From JBIOHP01 sp044449065 (GTDB lineage Bacteria > Bacteroidota > Ignavibacteria > UBA10030 > SZUA-254), in assembly GCA_044449065.1 (NCBI GenBank), contig JBIOHP010000017.1, positions 13,064-77,063 of the forward strand: a stretch of DNA of 64,000 nt, in the 5' to 3' direction. Below are positions 55,064 through 63,762 of the stretch, one piece after another. Below the pieces are notes generated by a model. It made no database searches and was not told the origin of the DNA. It saw only the letters and a program-made list of their open reading frames with translations. Positions within the stretch are counted from its first letter, which is position 1. Each line of letters begins with the position of its first letter. The position numbers were made by a program, and so were the translations under genes.

Positions 55064-55098
55064 TTCCTCAAGGGGGAATCTAATCCTCCCTTGAAGAA
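55064..55098. other. Unexplained hairpin upstream of the ArsR-type gene
   Basis: Arms TTCCTCAAGGGGGA (55064-55077) and TCCTCCCTTGAAGAA (55084-55098), loop ATCTAA-like, mostly paired. Not followed by a T-run in the gene direction. Could be an operator or a stray repeat. Confidence 0.3.
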
Positions 55099-55376
55099 GA
55101 AGACACGGGATTGATGAATAATAGAAGTTGACTCTCCGAAAATATCCATTAATTCAACAAAAAACGAAGAATTTCAGAGGATAATAATAGGAGTTGTTTT
55201 ATCATATTCACACTTTGGATTTTGTTCCGATTATTTATATTATATACACTCTTATCACGAAACGTTGGGGTTCGGTGATAGATGAAAATGGGGAATTGCA
55301 AGCAATATCGCGGCACTTCAAAATCTAAGCACTTGACCAAAAACGTAAATATAAATTAATCTGTCGTTCATCCACG

Positions 55377-57086
55377 TTGATCAACCAAACCAAAATATTA
55401 GAACGCCTCCGGCATAATGTTTTATTTGAAAACATTAATAACGAAGAATTCGAGTTAATCCGTACTAAACTCGTCGAGCGAAATTATCCCGCGGAGAAAG
55501 TTATCCTCCGGGACGATGGAATTGGTGATTGTCTCTATTTAATCGCCGAGGGACGCGTTAAAATAACGAAACGCACAAAATACGGCGAAGAAACACTTCT
55601 CGCCCTGCTCCACCACGGCGATTGTTTCGGTGAGTTGGAATTAATCGATGGGAGACATCGATCATCCACCGTCACGGCAATCGAAAATTGCACAACATTT
55701 GAGCTTAATAAACAAGAGTTTGAAACTTTGATCAAAGAATGTCCTCCGTTCACAATCAGGTTGCTTCAGTTGCTCAGTGTCCGTCTTCGCGCGTTGAATT
55801 ACCACTTCGTCAAGGAAATTGTCACCAACACGGAACGGTCGATGCATGAATTCGATAAGCTGAAACAACTGATCGAAGCGTCGAAAGTGTTAAACTCAAC
55901 CTTGAATCTCGATAAATTATTGACGATCATTCTCGATACTGCGTTAAAGATCGTCGATGGCGACCGCGGAACCCTCTACCTCATCGATGAGGAAAAAGGA
56001 GAATTGTGGTCGAAAATATTAAGAGGAGAAAAAATAGTCGAGATCCGGCTTCCGATCGGAAAAGGAATTGCCGGCTATGTCGCCGCGACCGGTGATACGT
56101 TGAACATTGTCGATGCATACCTCGATAATCGATTTGATCCCGAATTCGACGAAAAAACCGGATACCATACAAAATCAATCCTCTGCATGCCGATGAAAAA
56201 CAAAGAAGGAAAAATCATCGGGGTGGTACAATTACTCAACAAAATTAGAGGCACGTTTGCCACCGACGATGAAAAATTCATCGACGCTCTTTCGATTCAT
56301 AGTTCCATAGCGATAGAAAATGCTCGCCTCTACGAATCCGAACGCCAGAAGATCGCTATGGAAAAAGATATTCTTGCCGCGCGCGAAGTCCAGCTCAGCT
56401 TGCTGCCAAAAACCTTTCCGGTCATTCACGGTTATGATCTCGCAGGCACCAGTATTCCCGCGCAATTAGTTGGCGGTGATTATTTTGATTTTATCCCGAT
56501 TGATGATCAGCATACCGCCATCTGCCTGGGAGATGTTTCCGGGAAAGGACTGCCGGCGTCGCTCCTCATGGCAAATCTTCAGGCAACTCTTCGCGGGCAG
56601 GCGCTGCCGGATCTTACTCCCAAAGCCTGGATTAAACGCGCCAATAACCTCCTTCATCATAACACGAACGCTGATAAATTCATGACGCTGTTCTTCAGCA
56701 TTTTGAACAACAAAACTCATGAGTTATGTTATTGCAATGCGGGCCACGATCATCCGTATCTCTTCCAAAATAATTCCCCTCCGATCAGGTTAAAAACCGG
56801 AGGGATCGTTGTTTCCATATTGCCCGATTATATCTATCAGGAGGAGTCAGTGATGTTTGCGCCGGGCGATGTGCTTGTGATCAATTCGGATGGTATCACA
56901 GAGGCGAATAACGCGCGCAAAGAGATGTTTGGCGAGAAACGGTTTGCCGCAGTTCTCCATGCCAATAAAAATCGATCTGCCGCTGAAATCATGAACGCTA
57001 TCCTTGAGGCGGTGAAAAAGTTCATCGGTCATCATCCGCAATTCGACGATATGACCATCGTCGTGATCAAGCGGAACCCCATCTAA
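55377..57086 (+). CDS. cNMP-binding, GAF and PP2C (SpoIIE) phosphatase
   Basis: Three domains are visible in 569 residues: a cyclic-nucleotide-binding domain (about 15-135, with GDCLYLIAEGRVKIT and GDCFGELELIDGRHRSSTV), a GAF domain (about 165-325, LDKLLTIILDTALKIVDGDRGTLYLI), and a SpoIIE-type PP2C (about 350-566, VGGDYFDFIPI; GDVSGKGLPASLL; DGITEANNA). The start is TTG at 55377. Such proteins dephosphorylate anti-sigma-antagonist or related partners on signal binding; the partner is not visible nearby, although an ECF/anti-sigma pair lies 1.3 kb downstream on the other strand. The next gene starts 45 bases later. Confidence 0.93.
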   Translation: MINQTKILERLRHNVLFENINNEEFELIRTKLVERNYPAEKVILRDDGIGDCLYLIAEGRVKITKRTKYGEETLLALLHHGDCFGELELIDGRHRSSTVTAIENCTTFELNKQEFETLIKECPPFTIRLLQLLSVRLRALNYHFVKEIVTNTERSMHEFDKLKQLIEASKVLNSTLNLDKLLTIILDTALKIVDGDRGTLYLIDEEKGELWSKILRGEKIVEIRLPIGKGIAGYVAATGDTLNIVDAYLDNRFDPEFDEKTGYHTKSILCMPMKNKEGKIIGVVQLLNKIRGTFATDDEKFIDALSIHSSIAIENARLYESERQKIAMEKDILAAREVQLSLLPKTFPVIHGYDLAGTSIPAQLVGGDYFDFIPIDDQHTAICLGDVSGKGLPASLLMANLQATLRGQALPDLTPKAWIKRANNLLHHNTNADKFMTLFFSILNNKTHELCYCNAGHDHPYLFQNNSPPIRLKTGGIVVSILPDYIYQEESVMFAPGDVLVINSDGITEANNARKEMFGEKRFAAVLHANKNRSAAEIMNAILEAVKKFIGHHPQFDDMTIVVIKRNPI

Positions 57087-57131
57087 AATTGTCCCCGCTC
57101 AAAACCGTTCGAAGCGAAAACCTGCGTTGAC

Positions 57132-57593
57132 ATGATAGAATTAACTATAGTCTGTGTAATCGCTTTCTTTCTATTCCTGCAAAAAGGGGATACCTTCAAG
57201 GCATTCTTTTCATCGCAAGCAAACACCGGCTCTAAAGTATTAATCAGGGGAATAGCAGCCTGGTGCGGGATTGCAATGATTATATGGGGTATCTGGAGTA
57301 TTTCCCTGCTCGTCTATGAAGGTATCGCCAATCAATTTCATTTTCTTGCAATCATACAAGCATGCGCGATTCTCCTGGGTATCGGTACGTTATATCAACT
57401 GGTTATCAGTTCCCTTTCAGCGGGAGCGACCGAAAAATTTTTCTCATCATATGTCCAACTCCTGCTCTTCCGCTCTCCGCACATCGAACGGGAAGATATT
57501 TTTGAAAAAGCCGAACAAATGAGGGTGATGAACGAATTGCAAAAAGAAAAGAAATCCGCCGAGGAAGAAACTGATCCGAATTTTGGAGCATAA
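57132..57593 (+). CDS. Small membrane protein of unknown function
   Basis: The 153 residues have three hydrophobic segments (VCVIAFFLFL; WCGIAMIIWGIWSISLLV; FLAIIQACAILLGIGTLYQLVI) and a charged C-terminal tail (KEKKSAEEET). No known family. It lies 45 bases after the PP2C gene and may be cotranscribed. It converges on a DUF302 gene with 34 bases between stops. Confidence 0.6.
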   Translation: MIELTIVCVIAFFLFLQKGDTFKAFFSSQANTGSKVLIRGIAAWCGIAMIIWGIWSISLLVYEGIANQFHFLAIIQACAILLGIGTLYQLVISSLSAGATEKFFSSYVQLLLFRSPHIEREDIFEKAEQMRVMNELQKEKKSAEEETDPNFGA

Positions 57594-57627
57594 AATCAGA
57601 TAAATCGTTGGATCTTCCTCATGATTG

Positions 57628-58011
57628 TTACATCGCGTCGATTACCCTTTTCAGTTTGGCGCTAATTTCTTCCGCGATCGGTTTGATTGCAGGGTTATCA
57701 ATCATTGACGTCATTGTTATCGGGTCGAAGGCAGAAACGCCGGTCTTCCCTTCCTTCTCATAAACGATCACATTACAGGGAAGCAGCAAACCGATTTCTT
57801 CTTCAACTTGCAGCGATTGATAGGCAATGGGAGGATTACACGCCCCCAGGATAACATATTTTTTAAAATCCACATCCAATTTTTTCTTCAGTGTTTCCTT
57901 TACATCGATTGTGGTAAGAACACCGAACCCCTCCTTCTTCAGTTCACTCGTCACTTTTTCTACCGCATCCTCAAATTTGATGTTTACTTTTTTCGATATG
58001 CCATAACGCAT
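57628..58011 (-). CDS. DUF302 domain protein
   Basis: The 127 residues match DUF302 with GFGVLTTIDVKETLKKKL, a ACNPPIAYQSLQVEEEIGLLLPCNVIVYE block, and DPITMTSM near the end. The family is common in stress-linked and sulfur-oxidation loci, but no activity is known. It is cytoplasmic. The next gene on the same strand (DUF2892) is 41 bases upstream. Confidence 0.9.
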   Translation of the reverse strand: MRYGISKKVNIKFEDAVEKVTSELKKEGFGVLTTIDVKETLKKKLDVDFKKYVILGACNPPIAYQSLQVEEEIGLLLPCNVIVYEKEGKTGVSAFDPITMTSMIDNPAIKPIAEEISAKLKRVIDAM

Positions 58012-58052
58012 ACAATTACCCTTTCATTGAATAACTCGTAAGCTCTCCTTCT

Positions 58053-58256
58053 TCAGGATTGTTTATCCGTGGAAGTACGGCATACCATGTAGAGCGGACA
58101 AAATCGTACAATGCTCGTGAGAAGTAAGATAACTGCAACCGCTCCCAGGATTATCAAGGTTACCCCTTCAACTTTACCCAAGAGCATAAATGCTGCGATA
58201 ACCATCACTGCCGCAATGCGAACTATTCTATCGCCTAATCCAATATTTATTTTCAT
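58053..58256 (-). CDS. DUF2892 small membrane protein (YgaP-like)
   Basis: The 67 residues have two membrane helices (VRIAAVMVIAAFMLL and LIILGAVAVILLLTSIV) and the RFCPLYM block of the DUF2892 family. It is often found near rhodanese or DUF302 genes. It lies 41 bases before the DUF302 gene. A perfect palindrome (58292-58308) is upstream. Confidence 0.9.
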   Translation of the reverse strand: MKINIGLGDRIVRIAAVMVIAAFMLLGKVEGVTLIILGAVAVILLLTSIVRFCPLYMVCRTSTDKQS

Positions 58257-58291
58257 CGAGATGTCCCTTTCAAATTTTCTGATTTATTAAT

Positions 58292-58308
58292 CGATAAATA
58301 TTTTATCG
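58292..58308. promoter_or_regulatory. Perfect palindrome upstream of DUF2892, possible operator
   Basis: CGATAAATATTTTATCG, two 7-base arms around TAT, 36 bases before the DUF2892 start. It could be a dimeric-regulator site controlling the DUF2892 and DUF302 genes. The regulator is unknown. Confidence 0.4.
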
Positions 58309-58395
58309 GTATCAGATTATATGATGCGGGAATTTAGAATAAGATTCAAAAACGACAAAATTCGTCCCCTCGTCATGTTTGAAGTAATGGATCAG

Positions 58396-58635
58396 CTATT
58401 TTCGGCGGATGACAGCTCGTTCTAACGTTTTTAACCGATTCGGTGAAAGCTGGGGAGCTTGATATGATTTGTATAACCCTATCGTGGTTTTAAGACTTGT
58501 TAAATATTTTTTGCAGTTCGTGCATTGCTCATAATGCAGTTTAATCATTCTGCATTCCGGGGAATCCAATTTCTGATCGAGATTCTCGCAAATGTGTTCA
58601 AATAAATCTTTGCAAGTTGTTAATTTGTTTTTCAT
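58396..58635 (-). CDS. Anti-sigma factor-like zinc-finger protein
   Basis: The 79 residues have the HxxxCxxC pattern (HYEQCTNCKKYL, about 29-40) of zf-HC2-type anti-sigma factors. It overlaps the end of the sigma gene by 4 bases (ATGA), so the two are coupled. There is no membrane helix, so it is a soluble anti-sigma. It should bind the sigma coded upstream. Confidence 0.82.
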   Translation of the reverse strand: MKNKLTTCKDLFEHICENLDQKLDSPECRMIKLHYEQCTNCKKYLTSLKTTIGLYKSYQAPQLSPNRLKTLERAVIRRK

Positions 58636-59219
58636 GACGTCATATACCCGTTCAGTTGTTCTCTGAGAAATACCCGCGCACGCCGCAGGCGCGATTTAAC
58701 CGCCGGAACAGATAAGTGCAAAATCTTGGCTGATTCTTCGGCTGATTTACCTTCGATGTCCCTAAGGATGAATACAATCCGGTATTCAACCGGTAGTTTG
58801 AGTATGGCTGCATCGAGTTCGCGGCGTAATTCCTTCGATAATGTTTCATCGAGCGGAGTGACTTTCCATTCAACCGGCGGGGGCGGATGAAATTCGTCAT
58901 CGTCTTTAAATTGTTCTTCAAAACTGACGAGCGCTTTAGCCATTTTCCCGCGCCGCCGTTTCATGAGGCAATTATTGGAAACGATACTGTAAAGCCACGT
59001 CGAAAATTTGGATTGTTTATCAAATTGCTTCAGTTTTTGGAACACGTTGATGAATGTATCCTGCACCGTATCTACGGCTTTCTCTTTATCGCGGCATACT
59101 TTAAAGGAAAAATTATACACTGTGCTTTCATACCTGCGCATTAACGCGAGGAATGCCTCCTCATCGCCGGCTTTCGCCTTTTCGATAAGCTTATCTTCGC
59201 CTGTGTCCGTCGCTTTCAC
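58632..59219 (-). CDS. ECF-type sigma factor
   Basis: The 195 residues hold sigma region 2 (YNFSFKVCRDKEKAVDTVQDTFINVFQKLKQF ... FSTWLYSIVSNNCL, about 34-90) and region 4 (about 135-190, ALPVEYRIVFILRDIEGKSAEESAKILHLSVPAVKSRLRRA). The start is GTG at 59219. It is of normal length for the group. It is coupled to the anti-sigma gene. No target promoter can be named. Confidence 0.95.
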   Translation of the reverse strand: MKATDTGEDKLIEKAKAGDEEAFLALMRRYESTVYNFSFKVCRDKEKAVDTVQDTFINVFQKLKQFDKQSKFSTWLYSIVSNNCLMKRRRGKMAKALVSFEEQFKDDDEFHPPPPVEWKVTPLDETLSKELRRELDAAILKLPVEYRIVFILRDIEGKSAEESAKILHLSVPAVKSRLRRARVFLREQLNGYMTS

Positions 59220-59272
59220 CGCTGCTCGTTATAGTATTAGATGCTTTGATTTATAAATCGATTCTTAATGAC

Positions 59273-59671
59273 CTAATGCCCGTTTGCGGTTTTTTTTCTC
59301 AAAGGGATAATCATCGCAACCATTGAGATCGCAACGGTCATCGGCATCACGAGCAGCATCCCGCTGCTATCGTAGATCGAAACATGGTCGATGGGAAAAA
59401 CTTTATCATGTAATATGATCCCAATCCAATAGAGGCATGGGATTGCGCAAAGCGCCAACGCGTTGAATACGCCGTAATCTGATTGCCTGCGCGATAAGAT
59501 AAATCCTAACACACCGTATACCACCGGATAGCTCAGTGAATAGTAGGGAACGTGAGCGCTCGCGGTATCTCCGAATCCTAACAATAAAAGAATTACGAAA
59601 TGTGTAACAAGCATTCCGCAAAACCCGATCAATATCAGTGTAAGGTATTTTGTCGCGTTTTTCGTATTCAA
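59273..59671 (-). CDS. Hypothetical membrane protein
   Basis: The frame is open to 59854, but that upper part reads through the 11-base repeat element, so the TTG at 59671 (NTKNATKYLTLIL) is the better start. The 132 residues have four hydrophobic helices (KYLTLILIGFCGMLVTHFVILLLL; YPVVYGVLGFIL; ALALCAIPCLYWIGII; GMLLVMPMTVAISMVAMIIPL). No known family. It lies next to the ECF pair but on the same strand with a 53-base gap, which is too little to say whether it is cotranscribed. Confidence 0.5.
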   Translation of the reverse strand: MNTKNATKYLTLILIGFCGMLVTHFVILLLLGFGDTASAHVPYYSLSYPVVYGVLGFILSRRQSDYGVFNALALCAIPCLYWIGIILHDKVFPIDHVSIYDSSGMLLVMPMTVAISMVAMIIPLRKKTANGH

Positions 59672-60004
59672 AATTATCAGGTGACTGTGCCGGTGATCGA
59701 TTTGAAAAAATATACTAATTGCGTGGGTAGAAAACAATCCGCATTGATGGCTCCAATAACCAAGCTCTATGCCACCACGTGAGACTGGATAGCGATTCGG
59801 TGCTTCAAAAAACTTTTGGGACAAAATGGGGACACTTTTTTTACAATTGGTCAAAACGTACCGGATTATGGATTTTTACTGATTTACTGTCCCCATTCTG
59901 TCCCCATTCTGTCCCCATTTTGTCCCTATTTTGTCTTCATTTTGTCCCCACAAAGTCACCATTTTGTCGCTATTGTGTCTCACATTAATCTCATTTTATC
60001 ATGT

Positions 60005-60111
60005 CTCGTTTCCTCGGTCTCCGCAGAAATGAGAACAGTGGCGCTCTGCGCCGACTTTTTGTTAGACACGGAGCGTCATATCCGCATTCCCCACCGGAGC
60101 GGTGGAACGAG
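60005..60111. repeat. 107-base palindromic repeat, copy 3
   Basis: The ends are CTCGTTTCC and GGTGGAACGAG, with inner GGCGCTCTGCGCC and CACCGGAGCGGTGG. The same length, 107 bases, as the copy at 28807-28913. Confidence 0.7.
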
Positions 60112-60121
60112 CAATCGTGCT

Positions 60122-60210
60122 AAACGAAATTCATTTCGTTTTTTAGCCAAATAAGTTTTATTTCGTTGAAATAAGGGGATTGTTCATCGGGAACGAGATA
60201 AATCTCGTTC
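60122..60210. repeat. REP palindromes inserted in the composite repeat
   Basis: AAACGAAATTCATTTCGTTT (60122-60141) and GAACGAGATAAATCTCGTTC (60191-60210) are the same spellings as around RAYT at 42 kb. The REP block sits between the array and the AT-rich end of the composite repeat. Confidence 0.8.
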
Positions 60211-60366
60211 AACTAAGAAAAAAGCCCCGTAAACGCCAATAATGATATTACAGTATATATGCTATATATAATATAAGGACTTTTAGTTAAAAAAGCAAGG
60301 GAAATTTTTACAATATTTTGACCCTCATCCCGTCAGGATTTTCTATGACTGAAATTGCATATAATT

Positions 60367-60410
60367 CTTCTCCCTGCCCGTCCGGGCGGGGCGGGCCGGA
60401 GCGGGAGAAG
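60367..60410. repeat. GC-rich hairpin
   Basis: CTTCTCCC (60367-60374) pairs with GGGAGAAG (60403-60410), with inner GCCCG/CGGGC pairs. Part of the repeat-rich gap 59855-60833. Confidence 0.5.
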
Positions 60411-60573
60411 GCGTACAATTTTCATCGATAATGAAAATCTTTTCCAGGTAAGGGTTCGGGCACTCGACAAGAATTCAATACCTATACGATTTAAATGTAC
60501 TAATGAATGGCCTGAGAAACAATGACGCCCGGAATAATTGCATCGCATAGATTGAAAACAAACGTTGTCTGAG

Positions 60574-60607
60574 CCCGTCCCGTCAACAATTGATTTGACG
60601 GGACGGG
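60574..60607. repeat. Perfect 12-base inverted repeat
   Basis: CCCGTCCCGTCA (60574-60585) and TGACGGGACGGG (60596-60607) with a 10-base loop. No T-run follows on either strand. Not near a gene. Confidence 0.6.
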
Positions 60608-60615
60608 AGAGTTCG

Positions 60616-60677
60616 GACCACCCCTTACTCCCCTCCTTCAAAAAAAGGAGGGGACACGCCGAAGGCGAAAGGTGGTC
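60616..60677. repeat. CCACC/GGTGG palindromic repeat
   Basis: GACCACC (60616-60622) pairs with GGTGGTC (60671-60677), CCCCTCCTT (60630-60638) with AAGGAGGGG (60645-60653), and CGCC-GAA-GGCG (60657-60667) makes a small hairpin. A related element with the same CGCCGAAGGCG block is at 62938-63000 and a remnant at 63835-63863. Confidence 0.6.
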
Positions 60678-60787
60678 AGTCATTGTTTCTGCAGCCAAGT
60701 TTTCTTTCGTCATTTCTTTTTAAAAAGAAATGACAACTTAAATTGTATGATCCATCCTTGTTCTATTGGAATATAAAATAATAATAT

Positions 60788-60815
60788 AGCCCCGTCACAA
60801 CAACATGGCGGGGCT
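60788..60815 (-). terminator. Likely terminator of the last T9SS gene
   Basis: AGCCCCG (60788-60794) pairs with CGGGGCT (60809-60815). Seen from the minus strand it is 19 bases after the stop of the gene at 60834. The following stretch is AT-rich but has no clean T-run, so the call is moderate. Confidence 0.5.
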
Positions 60816-60833
60816 TCAAAATACTCAGAATAA

Positions 60834-62540
60834 TTATCTGATCAGCACCATCTTCCGGGTCTGTGAGTAAACCCTTGATGGATCGTTAACACTTGTCGCA
60901 TCGAGTCGGTAGAAATAAATACCCGATGACAACCAACTTGCATCAAACTGTACCGATTTCTCTCCCGGTTGCTCATCTCGGTTCACCAATGTTCTCACCT
61001 CCTGCCCTAGAACATTATAGAGCGAGAGGCGTACATAAGATTCATTAGGCAATTGATAATTAATGATCGTAGTTGGGTTAAACGGGTTGGGATAGTTTTG
61101 TGATAATGAAAATGACGCAGGCATAGTTGATCTGCTGGCTGACACTCCGGTTGAAATGCTGAAAAAATGGATGAGATGGCTAACGCTTGAAACATCCTCA
61201 TACAGTGCATAAATATTCTTCCCGTTATCGACGATAAATTGCATAAGTGAGTACGCTTCAGGGACAGGGATAAATCCCGCCTCTGTGCCTCCCTCAATAT
61301 CGGTGATGAAGTGAAATCCGGAATCGGGAGTCAGATAAACGAAATCTGGAAGTCGTGTCGTGGGATCAAGGAAGAAATTGCCGTTCCATGGGTTGAGAGT
61401 ATTCGGCAATTGTTTTACTTCCGAAAACAAGTTATGGTTAATATTGTTCGAGTAATATCTATGGTACTGACGGAGTGAATCTTGTGCAATCCAAAAAACG
61501 AATATGCTGTTATTATCCTCATTGTATAAAAAGGTGGACTGGGTAGCGTTCGGAGTTGTTCTTATCGAGTCGATGTGAATGCCCGTATTATCATATTGCA
61601 GGGAATAGATACCGTACGCAGGATCAAACCAACCCGCATGGATCCGGCTGCCATCGTTACTGACACTGAAAGCCACGTTGACCACCGGTATTTCGGAAGA
61701 TAAATCGAGCGGCAAGCTATCGCGCAAAAGACCGAGTGTGTCATAATTCCCGCCATAACCGGTAGCGTATTTTAAGGAGTAGGATTTGCTGTACGACAAC
61801 GGCGCAGTGAAATAGAAGATATGCTGCACACCAGCCGTATCGATCCGCACCTGGGGAAAATAACCGCTGTCAATGGGATCGGTTAGCTCTGCGTAACCGA
61901 ATGGATATATCATTGCACCGCAAACCGCAGCTTTATACCTCGCAAAACCATCCATGGATTGAAGTCCTTCCTTGCGGACTGATTCATAAACAATGTTTGT
62001 TCTGCCGAGATTGTCGCGAAAGACGAAGGGAGTTTTTGCGTCATCCAGCGTGTACAGTGTATCGATCATCCCCGAGGTTTCCGCAAGACGAAGCACGCAT
62101 CCTACCGGCGGATTTGCGTCGCTCATAATATTATCGACCTCTTGCTTGCTATAAAAGATGGTTGTGGTATCCGCGCCGGGTGAAATTGAATACTGTAAAT
62201 AGTCCCACGATCCTCCGCCATCGTAATCAGCGCTACTCAAGGTTGTTATTGGCAGCAGGCGAAAAGAATCTAATGCGTTTAAGTCCGGGAAACGGGAATA
62301 ATACATTTTCTCCCAGGTTGTTGACCCATAAGAAGTATACGTCGACTCTGCCCTTATCGTCATATAGAGTCCCCCGGATGGCAATGGACCCGTTTGATAT
62401 GTTGCAGACTGCCAGGGCTGGGGAAGAGAGATTTGCTCGAACTTCGGTTGGGAAAAAAGAGCGGAAATACTGAACAACAAAAGGAATATCACCGGACTGA
62501 CCGGCGATGGATTAAGTGATGCATCAAAATGTGTTTTCAT
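60834..62540 (-). CDS. Secreted T9SS protein
   Basis: The Met at 62540 is chosen because GAGG lies eight bases upstream and a signal peptide follows (MKTHFDASLNPSPVSPVIFL, ending LFSQP); frames to 62588 add 16 residues. The body is a propeller-like protein with repeated strand pairs (YSRFPDLNALDSF, RYKAAVCGAMIYPFGYAEL) and no catalytic motif. The last 80 residues are the T9SS sorting domain (LSQNYPNPFNPTTIINYQLP ... RKMVLIR). The 622-base gap upstream holds the GC-rich palindromes 62820-62897 and 62938-63000, an AT-rich stretch and no gene. Confidence 0.82.
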   Translation of the reverse strand: MKTHFDASLNPSPVSPVIFLLLFSISALFSQPKFEQISLPQPWQSATYQTGPLPSGGLYMTIRAESTYTSYGSTTWEKMYYSRFPDLNALDSFRLLPITTLSSADYDGGGSWDYLQYSISPGADTTTIFYSKQEVDNIMSDANPPVGCVLRLAETSGMIDTLYTLDDAKTPFVFRDNLGRTNIVYESVRKEGLQSMDGFARYKAAVCGAMIYPFGYAELTDPIDSGYFPQVRIDTAGVQHIFYFTAPLSYSKSYSLKYATGYGGNYDTLGLLRDSLPLDLSSEIPVVNVAFSVSNDGSRIHAGWFDPAYGIYSLQYDNTGIHIDSIRTTPNATQSTFLYNEDNNSIFVFWIAQDSLRQYHRYYSNNINHNLFSEVKQLPNTLNPWNGNFFLDPTTRLPDFVYLTPDSGFHFITDIEGGTEAGFIPVPEAYSLMQFIVDNGKNIYALYEDVSSVSHLIHFFSISTGVSASRSTMPASFSLSQNYPNPFNPTTIINYQLPNESYVRLSLYNVLGQEVRTLVNRDEQPGEKSVQFDASWLSSGIYFYRLDATSVNDPSRVYSQTRKMVLIR

Positions 62541-62819
62541 TGTTGACCTCATACAAGGATAGTAATTTTTTGAAGGAAGATGTTGCACAAAAATGAATGA
62601 AAGGAAGCGATATACTTAATAAATAGTGATATCATCATCGTCACTTATAATCATATTAACGGTGAAGTAATTCCCCTAAAAAAGGAAAGATAGCAGGGAA
62701 TAACTCCAGTATTGATTACCCAAATTTAAGTAATGTTTAGAGAACTGTCAAGCGAATGCAAGAGTTTTATTTATAGAAAGGCAAATAAAAAATTATTGTT
62801 TGCACTCTGCTACACAAAA

Positions 62820-63000
62820 CCCCCAACCCTCCCGATAATCGGGACAAACTCTTTGACCCGCCAGAATCCGCCAAGGCGGATCGGGTTGGCAAGGGGGCGC
62901 TCTCGAAATTGAGATACTCTATATCAAGTTGTAAGAATCCCCCTTGTCCCCGCATGACTGTCGGGCAGGAAAGGGGGGATCGCCGAAGGCGAGGGGGTTT
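62820..63000. repeat. Pair of C-rich palindromic repeats
   Basis: First palindrome: CCCCCAACCC (62820-62829) with GGGTTGG-CAA-GGGGG (62883-62897), enclosing CCCGATAATCGGG (62831-62843) and ATCCGCC-AA-GGCGGAT (62866-62881). Second: AATCCCCCTTGTCCC (about 62938) with GGGGGG and CGCCGAAGGCG (62981-62991), ending GGGGGTTT. The CGCCGAAGGCG block is shared with 60657-60667. These are intergenic repeats, not genes. Confidence 0.55.
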
Positions 63001-63162
63001 TGCTCTGGCTTTGGTAACTGTCTTAAGATGGTCGGCGACCTGCCCGACGGCGTCGGTCAGGCATGCCGGCTACTACCAACGCATTCTTCCTATTGTAATC
63101 TTACCCTAACTATCCTTATATTAAAGAATTACATACTACTAAAATTATTTCTCACATAATCA

Positions 63163-63762
63163 ATGACCAATATCATCGTAACTCTGCTGCTCCTTACCTT
63201 CATCCACGGCACAAATCCGTCGGCATTTGCACAGAAGCATAAAAAATCACCCAAGAAAGCTGCGGCTGTATCGCATACCGCGCCGTCGAGGGGCTTCAGC
63301 ACGACGCTCATATTTAAGGATTCAAAAGGCGAGCAGATCGGTCAGCCGGTAAAATTCGGTATTCACCTTGACGCCACGTACTGCGTCGATATGAAGCTTG
63401 GCGAATCGTTCGTGCCGCCGCTTCCTCCCGCTGGAATTCCGGATGTACGTTTTATGGATCCCCGTCCTGGCGCCTCGTGCATGGACCTCGGTATCTCCAA
63501 CGACTTCCGCCCCTACCAAAATTCCGCCCAGGTCGATACCTACATGGTGAATATGCAGCCCAGTACGAACGGTTTTCCGGTCACCGTATCATGGACTAAG
63601 CTGAAAATATATTATACCGGCTCCGTAACGCTTACCGACGCTATCAACGGCGAGCTGGTAAAAATCGATATGAAAAAAGATACATCCGCGATGATTACGA
63701 AGAAACTGCAATCGCTTCTTATCATCGCAAAAAAACCGGTCAACCCGCTGAAGGTGAAGTAG
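63163..63762 (+). CDS. Secreted protein of unknown function
   Basis: A signal peptide (MTNIIVTLLLLTFIHG, ending SAFAQ) is followed by a lysine-rich stretch (KHKKSPKK) and a 170-residue domain with two cysteines (ATYCVDMKLGES and GASCMDLGISN) that may form a disulfide. I do not recognise the fold. It is likely periplasmic or exported. The last 238 bases of the window (63763-64000) contain only a remnant of the CCACC repeat and no gene. Confidence 0.7.
   Translation: MTNIIVTLLLLTFIHGTNPSAFAQKHKKSPKKAAAVSHTAPSRGFSTTLIFKDSKGEQIGQPVKFGIHLDATYCVDMKLGESFVPPLPPAGIPDVRFMDPRPGASCMDLGISNDFRPYQNSAQVDTYMVNMQPSTNGFPVTVSWTKLKIYYTGSVTLTDAINGELVKIDMKKDTSAMITKKLQSLLIIAKKPVNPLKVK

Larger units (their letters stand above)
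59818..60313 (-). repeat. Composite repeat with 11-base tandem array, copy 2
   Basis: This is the reverse-orientation partner of 28213-28599. Nine tandem units of 11 bases (59888-59986, consensus TGTCCCCATTT) have no gaps; an inverted unit, GGGACAAAATGGGGACA (59818-59834), pairs perfectly with 59910-59926. Between the array and the AT-rich end (60241-60313) lies the 107-base palindrome and a REP block that the first copy lacks. Frames with repeated CP-rich motifs are the result of the array and are not genes. Confidence 0.75.

Noticed and set aside
59672..59854. N-terminal extension of the membrane protein at 59.3 kb
   Set aside because: The extension encodes part of the repeat element; a TTG start at 59671 gives a normal membrane protein start.
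59779..60154. Overlapping frames of 69 and 112 residues with repeated CP- and FCP-type motifs
   Set aside because: They read through the 11-base tandem array; the repetition is caused by the DNA repeat, and no ribosome site or homology sign is present.
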